This document shows, piece by piece, positions 1 through 6,685 of a stretch of DNA of 16,549 nucleotides (the first letter of the stretch is position 1; the number at the start of each line of letters is the position of its first letter). The notes beneath the pieces are model-generated. The model searched no databases. It saw only the letters and a program-made list of their open reading frames with translations, and was not told the DNA's origin. The stretch is from an uncultured Clostridia bacterium. Its GTDB lineage: Bacteria; Bacillota; Clostridia; Christensenellales; DTU072. Location: contig CAKRAY010000020.1 in NCBI GenBank assembly GCA_934296355.1, positions 1-16,549 of the forward strand, read 5' to 3'. Made by a program: the position numbers and the translations under genes.

Positions 1-141
1 TCGCGAAACTGCGATGCAACGTGCGTACGTTGCAAAAGCGTCGTTTTCGTATTTTCGTATTATACCGTTAACCTTTTTTTGTTTTTTTAGATTATAGTTT
101 ATACGCGACTATACGCTTATTAAAGTATACGGTTTTTTCGC
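1..141 (-). repeat. Short-form dispersed repeat, reversed copy
   Basis: Read on the minus strand, this stretch matches the short copy at about 6237-6365. Shared blocks are AAGCGTATAG..CGCGTATAAACTAT, an A-rich run, and ACGGTATAATACGAAAATACG, followed by AAAACGACGCTTTT joined directly to a GCAACGT/ACGTTGC hairpin (16-33, loop GCGT). Both copies have exactly the same junction, so this is a defined short form of the element and not random decay. It holds no ORF of its own. The copy runs to the left edge of the window, so its outer boundary is unknown. It sits in inverted orientation to the copy upstream of the TIR gene. Confidence 0.85.
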
Positions 142-152
142 GTAACTGCGAT

Positions 153-241
153 GCAACGCGCGTACGTTGCTGGGTGAAGCGTCACACGCTTCCGATGCAA
201 CGCGCGGGCGTTGCCGTCACACGTTGCCGCGCGTACGTTGC
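153..241. repeat. Cluster of short palindromic hairpins
   Basis: Back-to-back inverted repeats: GCAACG/CGTTGC at 153-170, GAAGCG-TCACA-CGCTTC at 176-192, GCAACG/CGTTGC at 197-214, and a partial pair ending CGTTGC at about 215-241. The same units recur at 6215-6231, 6348-6365, 6379-6400, 6686-6707, 16345-16361 and 16376-16393. The cluster ends about 8 bp before the -35 box of the next gene. The role is unknown; REP/BIME-like extragenic palindromes are the closest familiar analogy. Confidence 0.8.
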
Positions 242-248
242 TTCAAAC

Positions 249-280
249 TTGACAAAAAATACTCTTCGTATTACCATAAT
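249..280 (+). promoter_or_regulatory. Putative promoter of the AlkD-like gene
   Basis: A perfect -35 TTGACA lies at 249-254. The -10 is either TACCAT at 272-277 (17-bp spacer, 4/6 match) or CATAAT at 275-280 (20-bp spacer, 5/6 match). Either choice puts the start of transcription at about 284-287, on or just before the ATG at 287, so the mRNA would be leaderless or nearly so. No Shine-Dalgarno sequence lies upstream of the ATG. Confidence 0.55.
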
Positions 281-286
281 TACGCT

Positions 287-1000
287 ATGATCGACTTAAA
301 CAAACAGATATGGACTAAAAAAGACGGAGAAGATTTTAACAGACTTCTCTTAAGTATGGCGCGCGCGGACAAAATCGAATGGACAAGGCGTATCGTGAAC
401 ACCTCGATGCCGTTGCTCGCGCTCCGCGCCGAAGAGATTACCGCGCTAAGCAAACAAATTAAAGCGGGTAACGTCCTTTCCTTCCTCGACCTGGACCTAT
501 GCGAGTATCACGAAAACACCATGCTTAACGCTAAACTTATATCTTCGCTAAAAGACTTCGACGAATTCGAAAAATACCTCTATATGCTGATTGCGCATAT
601 AGACAACTGGGCGACTTGCGATACGCTTTCTTTCGGTATATGGAAAAAGAATAAACCTAAATTTCTCGGTCTACAACAAAAACTCGCTTGCGACCCCCGA
701 ACTTTCGCGCGAAGAATAAGCGTAGATATGCTTTTTCCGCTCGTAGACGAAGAAAACATCGCGTATATACTTAACTTCGTCGAGTCATTATCCGAAGAAA
801 AAGAATACTACGTGAATATGGCTGCCGCATGGCTGATTTGCGACTGTTTCATTAAACGCCGCGCAGAAACCTTGCTTTGCTTCGAGTCGGGTCGGCTTAA
901 CGACTTTATCGTAAACAAAGCGGTACAAAAATGCCACGATTCGTTTAGAGTGAGCAACGCCGACAAAGACCTCTTACTTAAATATAAACGTTTGACATAG
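287..1000 (+). CDS. AlkD-family DNA alkylation repair protein (DNA glycosylase)
   Basis: A 237-residue protein of the AlkD/DNA alkylation repair family, HEAT-like-repeat glycosylases that remove bulky or cationic alkylated bases from DNA. The family's W-x3-D pair is present as Trp108 and Asp112 in DNWATCD, equivalent to Trp109/Asp113 of Bacillus cereus AlkD. Also present are the FARR motif (139-143), the YYVNMAAAW block with Trp182, and the C-terminal KAxQKxxDSFRVS motif. Length matches the family. The open frame extends to 167, but residues upstream of ATG 287 are encoded by palindromic repeats and look unlike the family, so ATG 287 is preferred. No ribosome-binding site is visible, consistent with a leaderless transcript. 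Its stop codon overlaps the promoter of the next gene. Family assignment is confident; the exact lesion is not predictable. Confidence 0.9.
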   Translation: MIDLNKQIWTKKDGEDFNRLLLSMARADKIEWTRRIVNTSMPLLALRAEEITALSKQIKAGNVLSFLDLDLCEYHENTMLNAKLISSLKDFDEFEKYLYMLIAHIDNWATCDTLSFGIWKKNKPKFLGLQQKLACDPRTFARRISVDMLFPLVDEENIAYILNFVESLSEEKEYYVNMAAAWLICDCFIKRRAETLLCFESGRLNDFIVNKAVQKCHDSFRVSNADKDLLLKYKRLT

Positions 1001-1020
1001 GTTTTCTCATATTATATAAT
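992..1020 (+). promoter_or_regulatory. Perfect consensus promoter for the antiporter gene
   Basis: TTGACA (992-997), a 17-bp spacer and TATAAT (1015-1020): a 12/12 match to the housekeeping-sigma consensus. The -35 overlaps the last codons and stop of the upstream repair gene. Transcription would begin near 1027, leaving a leader of about 98 nt before the antiporter ATG. Confidence 0.88.
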
Positions 1021-1026
1021 ATATGC

Positions 1027-1124
1027 GTTTTCGGAGAACTCTTCGGAAAATATACGTCAGATAGTTCCGATACGACATTGATTACGCCGCTAAGAACGTT
1101 GTGACCATTATGAGGGTGTAACAA
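1027..1124 (+). promoter_or_regulatory. Structured 5' leader with a hairpin over the ribosome-binding site
   Basis: The leader can form an upstream stem (1031-1039 with 1064-1070, two-base bulge). It can also form a hairpin just before the start codon: 1098-1106 pairs with 1114-1122, eight pairs with three G-U wobbles and one mismatch, loop 1107-1113. The second hairpin buries the only Shine-Dalgarno-like sequence, GAGGGTG at 1112-1118. This suggests regulation of translation initiation, perhaps by an ion- or nucleotide-sensing riboswitch. I could not match it to a named class by eye. Confidence 0.4.
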
Positions 1125-2399
1125 ATGTCTTATTTCCAAATACTTCTTCCGCTCGCGATGATACTCGTTTTTTCCAAACTTCTTTGCAGAGTTTGCGATA
1201 AAATCAAACTTCCCAAAGTCGTGGGAATGTTGCTCGCGGGAATACTTGTAGGTTTGATAAATTATATTCCCAATCAAACGATTCTTACCCCGTTTACCAA
1301 AGAGGGTTTATCGTTCTTTGCCAAAATCGGCGTAATTTTCATAATGTTCTCCGCAGGACTGGGCACGGACTTAAAAACCGTAAAATCCACGGGCGTCGCT
1401 TCGATAATAATAACCATGCTCGGCGTTATCGTGCCGCTGGCGCTCGGTTTCGTCGTGGCGGGCTTATTTAACGGCGGTCTTGTCGGTATGACGAAAACTC
1501 AAGTTATGTCCAACCTCTTCTACGGTGTGGTTTTAACCGCCACCTCGGTCAGCGTAACCGTAGCGTCGTTAAAAGAACTCGGCAAACTCAACGGAAAAGC
1601 GGGTACCGCGATAGTAACCGCCGCCATTCTCGACGATATCATAGGCGTTATCTTACTTAGTTTCATTATCGGCTTGTCGGGCGGCGCGGAAAGCCCTTGG
1701 AAAGTTCTTCTAAAAACGCTTTTCTTCTTCGTCGTCGCTATCCCGGCGGGAATCGGTTTCAGATACCTTTTCAAACTCATTCATAAAAAGTTCCCCTCGA
1801 AATCGCTCATCGCCGTACTCGGCATCTCGTTATCGTTCGTATACGCTTACCTTGCGGAGCGTTTTTGCGGCGTTGCCGACATCACGGGCGCGTACTTTGC
1901 GGGACTTATGCTGTCGGGTATGGATTTAACTTACGACGTCGACCATACTTGCGACCATCTCAATTTGTTCTTCTTGCCGGTTTTCTTCGCCAATATCGGG
2001 GTGTCAACCTCGTTCTCGGGTATGGACGGCAATATGATTCTTTTCGGCGTGTGTTACATTTTCGCCGGACTTATCGGTAAAGTTATCGGTTGCGGCGGCG
2101 GCGCGCTGATTTGCAAATTCAATATTAAAGACTCGCTCGCCATCGGCGTGGGTATGATGGTCAGAGCGGAAGTTCTGCTCATTTGCGCGCAAAAAGGTAT
2201 CGACAACAAAATGATATCCCCGAAGATTATGCCGTTCGTGGTGATGATAATCATTATTTCCTCGTTCCTAACCCCGGTTTTATTGAAACTGCTCTTTACC
2301 GAGAAGAAAAATAAAGGCAACTCTACGCCCGGCGAAGAATTGCCCGATATATCTACAAAAACCGAATCCGCGCCCCTAACGAGCGACTTACCTAATTAG
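1125..2399 (+). CDS. Cation/proton antiporter, CPA2 (NapA/KefB-like) family
   Basis: A 424-residue multi-pass membrane protein of the CPA2 monovalent cation:proton antiporter family, exchanging Na+ or K+ for H+ across the cytoplasmic membrane. The signature ATSVSVTVASLKELGK (139-154) is followed by the twin aspartates Asp170-Asp171 in AAILDDIIG. These correspond to the ion-binding DD pair of electrogenic NapA-type exchangers. A conserved basic residue near the third-last helix appears as MMVRAEVLL. The C-terminal tail of about 35 residues is hydrophilic and short, with no RCK/TrkA-N domain, so it is not a full KefB/KefC protein. Start ATG 1125 follows GAGGGTG. The gene has its own consensus promoter and its stop lies 5 bp from the stop of the convergent methyltransferase gene. 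Na+ versus K+ specificity cannot be decided from sequence. Confidence 0.9.
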   Translation: MSYFQILLPLAMILVFSKLLCRVCDKIKLPKVVGMLLAGILVGLINYIPNQTILTPFTKEGLSFFAKIGVIFIMFSAGLGTDLKTVKSTGVASIIITMLGVIVPLALGFVVAGLFNGGLVGMTKTQVMSNLFYGVVLTATSVSVTVASLKELGKLNGKAGTAIVTAAILDDIIGVILLSFIIGLSGGAESPWKVLLKTLFFFVVAIPAGIGFRYLFKLIHKKFPSKSLIAVLGISLSFVYAYLAERFCGVADITGAYFAGLMLSGMDLTYDVDHTCDHLNLFFLPVFFANIGVSTSFSGMDGNMILFGVCYIFAGLIGKVIGCGGGALICKFNIKDSLAIGVGMMVRAEVLLICAQKGIDNKMISPKIMPFVVMIIIISSFLTPVLLKLLFTEKKNKGNSTPGEELPDISTKTESAPLTSDLPN

Positions 2400-2404
2400 T
2401 TTCT

Positions 2405-3142
2405 TTACTTTTTCAATACCCAAATTATCGAATAACCGTCGCGCGTGCGGACTTGGTCGGGATACCCGATAACTTTCGCCATAGCGGTAATCGAGTTCTT
2501 ATCGTAATAAAACAACTCGTCGAATTCTTCTTGCGTAAGGTCGCCGCGCTTTACCGCCGCTCTTTCTTTCGCGTAAAAATCGTTGCAAACGCATTGCCCG
2601 TACTCTTCAACCAACGTAAATCCCGCCTTGTTTACTATTTTCAACATCTCCTCGGGAGTATAAATACGCTTATGGAACGGGTCGTAATTAACGCCGTTTT
2701 CCCGAACTTTTTCAAATACGGCGTTGGGAAAAGACAAAAGCAAAGTTGCGTTTTCGTTAAGCGCGCGATAAAGATTGTTAATAAGCGGCTCGCTTTCGTT
2801 AAGGTGTTCTATCGTTTCGAAACACACCGCGCCGTCCGCGTGTAAAAACTCCGACGGAAGGTTCTCTTTTTCTAAATCGCATTTAACAAAATACCCGCCG
2901 CATCTCTTTCTTGCCGACTCTAAGTATTCTTCGTTTATATCCGCGCCGTACACCGAAAAACCGCTTTTATAAAGTATTTCCGAGCCGAACCCTTCCGCGC
3001 ACGCCACGTCGATTATCTTCTTCGCGCCGACGGAACGAAAATAGTCCGCCGCAAAAAGGTACCTACCGACATGCTCCGATTTCATCCAGATATTTTCTTT
3101 TTTTCCGTCAAACGGTTCGCAATGGTCAATCGCATAATTCAT
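2405..3142 (-). CDS. Class I SAM-dependent methyltransferase
   Basis: A 245-residue protein with a Rossmann-type methyltransferase fold. Motif I is IIDVACAEGFGS (43-54, the SAM-binding loop). The motif II acidic residue is in VYGADIN (about 64-70). Motif III/IV is HADGAVCFETIEHL (101-114), followed by LLLSFPN (134-140) as in Methyltransf_11/23 proteins. The start follows GGAGAA at good spacing. The gene lies 21 bp downstream of the TIR-STAND gene on the same strand, so the two are probably co-transcribed. The substrate is unknown: small molecule, lipid, glycan or protein are all possible, and nothing seen marks it as a DNA methyltransferase (no DPPY or PCQ motif). Its place behind a putative immune sensor could mean a functional partner or a chance neighbour. 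Confidence 0.85.
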   Translation of the reverse strand: MNYAIDHCEPFDGKKENIWMKSEHVGRYLFAADYFRSVGAKKIIDVACAEGFGSEILYKSGFSVYGADINEEYLESARKRCGGYFVKCDLEKENLPSEFLHADGAVCFETIEHLNESEPLINNLYRALNENATLLLSFPNAVFEKVRENGVNYDPFHKRIYTPEEMLKIVNKAGFTLVEEYGQCVCNDFYAKERAAVKRGDLTQEEFDELFYYDKNSITAMAKVIGYPDQVRTRDGYSIIWVLKK

Positions 3143-3163
3143 AAGTCTTTTCTCCGATAATTC

Positions 3164-6130
3164 TTATTTTATTTCCGAATTCTTTTTATCTATCAGTTTC
3201 TTTATATACTCGGGGCTGACGCTCGGCAACGAAGGCGTTTCGTAAAACTCGCTTATTCTTTGCGCCGCCTCGTTAGCGGGAGCGGATAAAAGTTTCCAGA
3301 CTTCCGCTTTATATTTCAAGTGCGGTAATCCCGTCGAAGCCGCGAGCGCGAACAACGTGTTTTTATACTTGCCGTCCGGGTCGGCGTCAACGCCTAACAA
3401 GTATCCCTCGGTAATAATCGAAAAACAAGCGTCGCCGCGCACCCATGCGTCGTCGGTTTCTTCCGATATTTCCTCTACGCGCTTAAACGCCTCTATACTG
3501 CCCGCCAAATCGCCGTTACGCAACATATAACTCGCTTGCATACTCGTCAAATGCGCTTTTAACCATAGCGAACCGCCGCACGACGTTTCGTAAACTCTTT
3601 CCGCTTGCGACAACAGTTCGTCCGCTTTTTTCGTATCGCCCGTTTTATTGTAAGAAAGCGAAAGCCAAGACAAGCAGTAACACTCGGGTATTCCGCCCGC
3701 TCCGCCTAAATTCTCGCGTATTTTTTCTCCGTAACGTACGGCGAGCGCGTAATCGCCGCTATCGTATGCCGCCACTATCGATTCGATGGCAAGCATTTGA
3801 TTCTTCCGCGACACGATATCGAATTTCCATAACGCGTCGGTATTGCCGCTAAACACTTTTTCGTACTTTTCGAGCGCTTCGCCTATTCTGCCCGCCGATA
3901 AAAGCGTCCGCGCGGACACCAATTCCGCTTGCATAACGCTGTCCGCGTCGCACTCGTCTAAATTTATAATAGAGAGTTTTTTTAAGCCGTCCGCAAGGTC
4001 GTTAAAGTGGTCGTTCCAAATAATTCCCGCAAGCGCTTTCACATAATAATCGGGATATTTACCCTCGGACATCGCTAACAACCGCCTGAACGCTTCCAAC
4101 GACTTTTCGCGTTTTCCCACGTAATCGAATATAGTACCGCCGATATACTCGTAATCGAGCAAGTCGCGTTCCGGAGCGTGTTTTTCGATTAAATCGCGAT
4201 TTTCTTCGTAAATTTTTTCGCATCCCGAAAGATTGCCGCAAACGAACTCTCCGCGCGCTTTACAACAAACCGTTTCGGCAAGCAACTTTTCGTTATCGTC
4301 TATGAAATCCGTCAAATACATTAAACCGTCGAGAATTTCGTTCCATTCCTCGTAAAAATCGGGCTTGCCTTGGAGTTTTCTCGCGAGTTTTAGCGAACCT
4401 TGTAAAAATTCCTCGTTGCGAGCGAAATTAACGGCGCGTTTTCTCTTGCCTATCCTACGCAAAACGGATACCGCTTTCGTATAATCGTAATCGGTAAGTT
4501 CTTCGTCTTCCGCCGCTTCGGAAAAGTAGTCCGCCACGGTAATCAAGCCGTCCTCGCAAAAAACGGCGTATGCTCCGGCGGCGTTCTCGTCGCTTATCCA
4601 CTCGGCGAACGAGTCCGAGTAAAAACTTACGCACGTATTGCCGAATTTGTCGGTGTTTTTTACCAGTAGTACGGATAAATCGCGTAACGCTTCGAATAAT
4701 TCCGAACGCTTGATGCCGAGCGCGTTCTTGATAAGTTCTATCGGCGGGTTTTCCAACGCGACGAGAACGGAAAGTATATCCACGTATTTTTTTCCGTAAG
4801 TTTCGGGAGAAACGAGTTTTTTCATCCAGCCGAAATACACGTCCGCGACTTTACTCGGTAAAGAAGACGCGTCCTCTAACGATATGCTGCCGTTTTTTAT
4901 CCCGTTCCCCACCGCGGAAGCATACAAAAACGAGCCTTGCGCGCGCCTCGCTATCTCCATGCCGATTCGTTCCGCTTCTCTCGGCGCGGCAACGACCTCT
5001 TTAAGCGTGTTCGCTAAATATTCTTCTATATCCGAAAAAACGTTCTTATCGTCGGGCGCGACGGTAACCTTATACGTTTCCGAATCGGCGCGTATCTCTA
5101 TCGCTGTTTTTCGCGCGGTAAGCATAATCCTCGCAAACCGCGGCAAATCGCAGGCTTTCTTACAAAAAACGTCCAATACGGCGTTTTCGCCGTTCTTATA
5201 GAACATATCCACGCCGTCGATTATGACAAGCGCGTCCTCCATATTGCCGTCTATTATACGCATAGGTTCGAGTATGAAAAAGTCGAAAGCCTCTTCTAAC
5301 GTGTCGAATTCTTTCGCCGCCGCGGCGTCGTTAAGAAGCATATCGAGCCGCATCGCGAACGACGGTATTCTTACCGCAAACGCAAAACTCGTTTCGCGTA
5401 TCAACTTATACGCGCCGTCGTTTTTTCCTACGTACTTGTCGCAAAAAATCAGTCCGCAAGCACGCGAATCGAAATGGGAAAACTCCGAGCAGTAGCACGA
5501 CTTCCCGAACCCCGGAAACCCTTCCAAAAGGCAAATATTCTTTTCGCTACCGAGCCACTCCTCTATTTTTTCGTCCAGCCAAACCCGCTTCCAAAACTCT
5601 TTGCCTATATCGAAACTTTCTCGCGAAAACGCGTCGGTAAAACGTAGCCTCGACTTTAACGAACTCAAACGTTTCTCGTACTGCGCGGGTCTACGCAAGC
5701 ACTCGTTTAAGAAAACGCTCGTTTTTTCTTTATACCACGCGTCGAAGTCGTCGCCTTTCTTCTCACGCCACTCCGTCATATCGAAAAACTGCTTTGCGGC
5801 AACCGACGAGGGCGCAAGATATTCCACGCCTTTTTCTAACGCGACGGGACAAATGTTGTTTCTGTTATGACTGACGGCAATTGCGAGTTCGTCTAAACAA
5901 ACTCCGCCTTTTCGTAACCCATACTTAGAAAACAACGCCACGAAGTAGTCGCTTTCCATAATGGCTGCGGTGATTCTTTCGCGCCAATCCGACCCCGCCT
6001 CGATACCCGCGAAGTCTATCCATACGTCGTACCCGGCGCCGGCTAGCGTTTGCGCAAACATCTTGGCTTCTTCCGTATAATCATGCCCGTAACTTATAAA
6101 GATTTTATACTTTTTGTTTTCTTCCAACAA
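3164..6130 (-). CDS. TIR - STAND NTPase - TPR protein, NLR-like candidate antiphage sensor
   Basis: A 988-residue protein with three regions. (1) An N-terminal TIR domain (about 8-145) with KIFISYGHD, YDVWID and the putative catalytic Glu81 in CLDELAIAV, the position used by NAD+-cleaving TIR enzymes. (2) A STAND/NACHT-like ATPase with Walker A GFPGFGKS (204-211), Walker B LVIIDGVD (301-308), a sensor-like LTAR (337-340), the QGSFLYA helix-turn (398-404), a winged-helix-like stretch (about 450-495) and the FYSDSFAEW motif (503-511) typical of NLR-type ATPases. (3) An alpha-helical C-terminus (about 540-970) with TPR-like repeats that would bind a trigger. Known TIR-STAND proteins oligomerise on sensing phage and deplete NAD+; that role is inferred here. 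The start is TTG at 6130 or 6127 behind GGAGAGG; there is no ATG before residue 24. Cotranscribed with the methyltransferase. Confidence 0.88.
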   Translation of the reverse strand: MLEENKKYKIFISYGHDYTEEAKMFAQTLAGAGYDVWIDFAGIEAGSDWRERITAAIMESDYFVALFSKYGLRKGGVCLDELAIAVSHNRNNICPVALEKGVEYLAPSSVAAKQFFDMTEWREKKGDDFDAWYKEKTSVFLNECLRRPAQYEKRLSSLKSRLRFTDAFSRESFDIGKEFWKRVWLDEKIEEWLGSEKNICLLEGFPGFGKSCYCSEFSHFDSRACGLIFCDKYVGKNDGAYKLIRETSFAFAVRIPSFAMRLDMLLNDAAAAKEFDTLEEAFDFFILEPMRIIDGNMEDALVIIDGVDMFYKNGENAVLDVFCKKACDLPRFARIMLTARKTAIEIRADSETYKVTVAPDDKNVFSDIEEYLANTLKEVVAAPREAERIGMEIARRAQGSFLYASAVGNGIKNGSISLEDASSLPSKVADVYFGWMKKLVSPETYGKKYVDILSVLVALENPPIELIKNALGIKRSELFEALRDLSVLLVKNTDKFGNTCVSFYSDSFAEWISDENAAGAYAVFCEDGLITVADYFSEAAEDEELTDYDYTKAVSVLRRIGKRKRAVNFARNEEFLQGSLKLARKLQGKPDFYEEWNEILDGLMYLTDFIDDNEKLLAETVCCKARGEFVCGNLSGCEKIYEENRDLIEKHAPERDLLDYEYIGGTIFDYVGKREKSLEAFRRLLAMSEGKYPDYYVKALAGIIWNDHFNDLADGLKKLSIINLDECDADSVMQAELVSARTLLSAGRIGEALEKYEKVFSGNTDALWKFDIVSRKNQMLAIESIVAAYDSGDYALAVRYGEKIRENLGGAGGIPECYCLSWLSLSYNKTGDTKKADELLSQAERVYETSCGGSLWLKAHLTSMQASYMLRNGDLAGSIEAFKRVEEISEETDDAWVRGDACFSIITEGYLLGVDADPDGKYKNTLFALAASTGLPHLKYKAEVWKLLSAPANEAAQRISEFYETPSLPSVSPEYIKKLIDKKNSEIK

Positions 6131-6145
6131 TTACCTCTCCTTTAT

Positions 6146-6174
6146 ATTATACAAGCGAAAAAACTTGCTTGCAA
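6146..6174 (-). promoter_or_regulatory. Putative promoter of the TIR-methyltransferase operon
   Basis: On the minus strand, TTGCAA (6174-6169), a 17-bp spacer and a perfect TATAAT (6151-6146). Transcription would start near 6139, inside or just before the GGAGAGG ribosome-binding site, giving a leader of only about 9-12 nt. The -35 matches consensus at 4 of 6 positions. Confidence 0.6.
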
Positions 6175-6188
6175 GGTTTTTTTATATA

Positions 6189-6231
6189 TCTGCCACCGGC
6201 AGAAGCGTGTGACGGCAACGTGTGACGTTGC
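6189..6231. repeat. Palindromic hairpin cluster upstream of the TIR gene
   Basis: A TCTGCC-ACC-GGCAGA hairpin (6189-6203) runs into an incomplete GAAGCGTGTGACG unit, which is joined to a complete GCAACG-TGTGA-CGTTGC hairpin (6215-6231). The joined order GAAGCGTGTGACG-GCAACG suggests that one palindromic unit was inserted into or fused with another. A similar fused arrangement is seen in reverse at about 211-241. Confidence 0.75.
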
Positions 6232-6236
6232 ATCCA

Positions 6237-6365
6237 ATCTTCGCGAATAGGCTTTTGTATTTATTTAAGCATATAGCCGCGTATAAACTATTATCTAAAA
6301 AACAAAAAAATTACGGTATAATACGAAAATACGAAAACGACGCTTTTGCAACGTACGCACGTTGC
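6237..6365 (+). repeat. Short-form dispersed repeat, forward copy
   Basis: Contains CATATAGCCGCGTATAAAC, an A-rich run and ACGGTATAATACG, then the 5' arm GAAAATACGAAAA and loop CGACGC of the hairpin found in long copies. The 3' arm is cut after TTTT and replaced by a GCAACGT-ACGC-ACGTTGC hairpin (6348-6365). The reversed copy at 1-141 has the same junction. Together they bracket the AlkD, antiporter, methyltransferase and TIR genes in inverted orientation. The TATAAT here has no recognisable -35 at 17 bp, so I do not call it a promoter. Confidence 0.85.
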
Positions 6366-6378
6366 ATCGCAGTTTTGC

Positions 6379-6685
6379 GGAAGCGTGTGACGCTTCACCC
6401 AATTTTCGCGAATTAACCGTGTATTTTAATAAGCGTATAGCCGCGTATAAACTATTATCTAAAAAAAAAGATTTACGGTATAATACGAAATTGTGGAAAT
6501 GACACTTTTCACAATTTCCCCTTAGGGGGATATAGTAAGGGGGAAAGCCTTACGAACTTAGATAATAAGCCGTAAGGTACGTAACGGCTTCCTTGTAAGT
6601 CGGCGCTTCGGCGGTTAACAGCGCGCATTAGCACAAAGGAAAAGCCTTTCCGACTGCTATAAGTACCCGACGAACGTTTGGCACC
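6379..6685 (+). repeat. Long-form dispersed repeat, tandem copy A
   Basis: This copy begins with a GAAGCG-TGTGA-CGCTTC hairpin (6380-6396) and continues with the conserved body (AAGCGTATAGCCGCGTATAA.., A-run, TTTACGGTATAATACG). It then has a 13-bp hairpin (6487-6518, loop TGACAC), then CCCCTTAGGGGG and a structured module to 6685. It is followed head-to-tail by copy B with a period of 307 bp. An open minus-strand frame inside it is rejected as a gene, because the changes between copies do not look like protein conservation and no ribosome-binding site is evident. Confidence 0.9.
6519..6685. other. Structured module of the long repeat (possible RNA), copy A
   Basis: About 167 nt rich in nested inverted repeats: CCTTACG/CGTAAGG, AAGCCGT/ACGGCTT, a CGC-TTCG-GCG stem with a UUCG-type tetraloop, AAAGG/CCTTT, and a long-range AGTCGG/CCGACT pair. 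Copy B at 6831-6998 differs at about seven bases. At least two of these turn Watson-Crick pairs into G-U pairs (CCTTACG to CCTTGCG, CGC to TGC), so pairing is kept. This fits a structured RNA or a folded single-stranded DNA, but no promoter or known RNA family is assigned and the transcribed strand is undetermined. Confidence 0.4.

Noticed and set aside
153..241. CRISPR-like look of closely spaced similar repeats
   Set aside because: The units are palindromes of different types with no uniform repeat length or unique spacers of constant size, and no cas genes are present.
167..286. N-terminal 40-codon extension of the AlkD-like frame
   Set aside because: It is encoded by palindromic repeats, does not resemble the family, and would start upstream of the likely promoter.
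978..1277. 99-codon minus-strand frame over the antiporter promoter and N-terminus
   Set aside because: No ribosome-binding site or conserved motifs; it overlaps a consensus promoter and the start of a real gene.
2405..3142. Methyltransferase as part of a restriction-modification system
   Set aside because: It lacks DNA-methyltransferase catalytic motifs and no endonuclease or specificity subunit is nearby.
6161..6186. Plus-strand terminator-like CTTG/CAAG stem followed by seven Ts
   Set aside because: The stem is only 4-5 bp, no plus-strand gene lies upstream, and it coincides with the TIR operon promoter.
6317..6322. TATAAT hexamers inside every repeat copy as active promoters
   Set aside because: No -35-like hexamer lies 16-18 bp upstream in the copies checked, because an A-rich run occupies that position. 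Promoter activity remains possible but is not supported.
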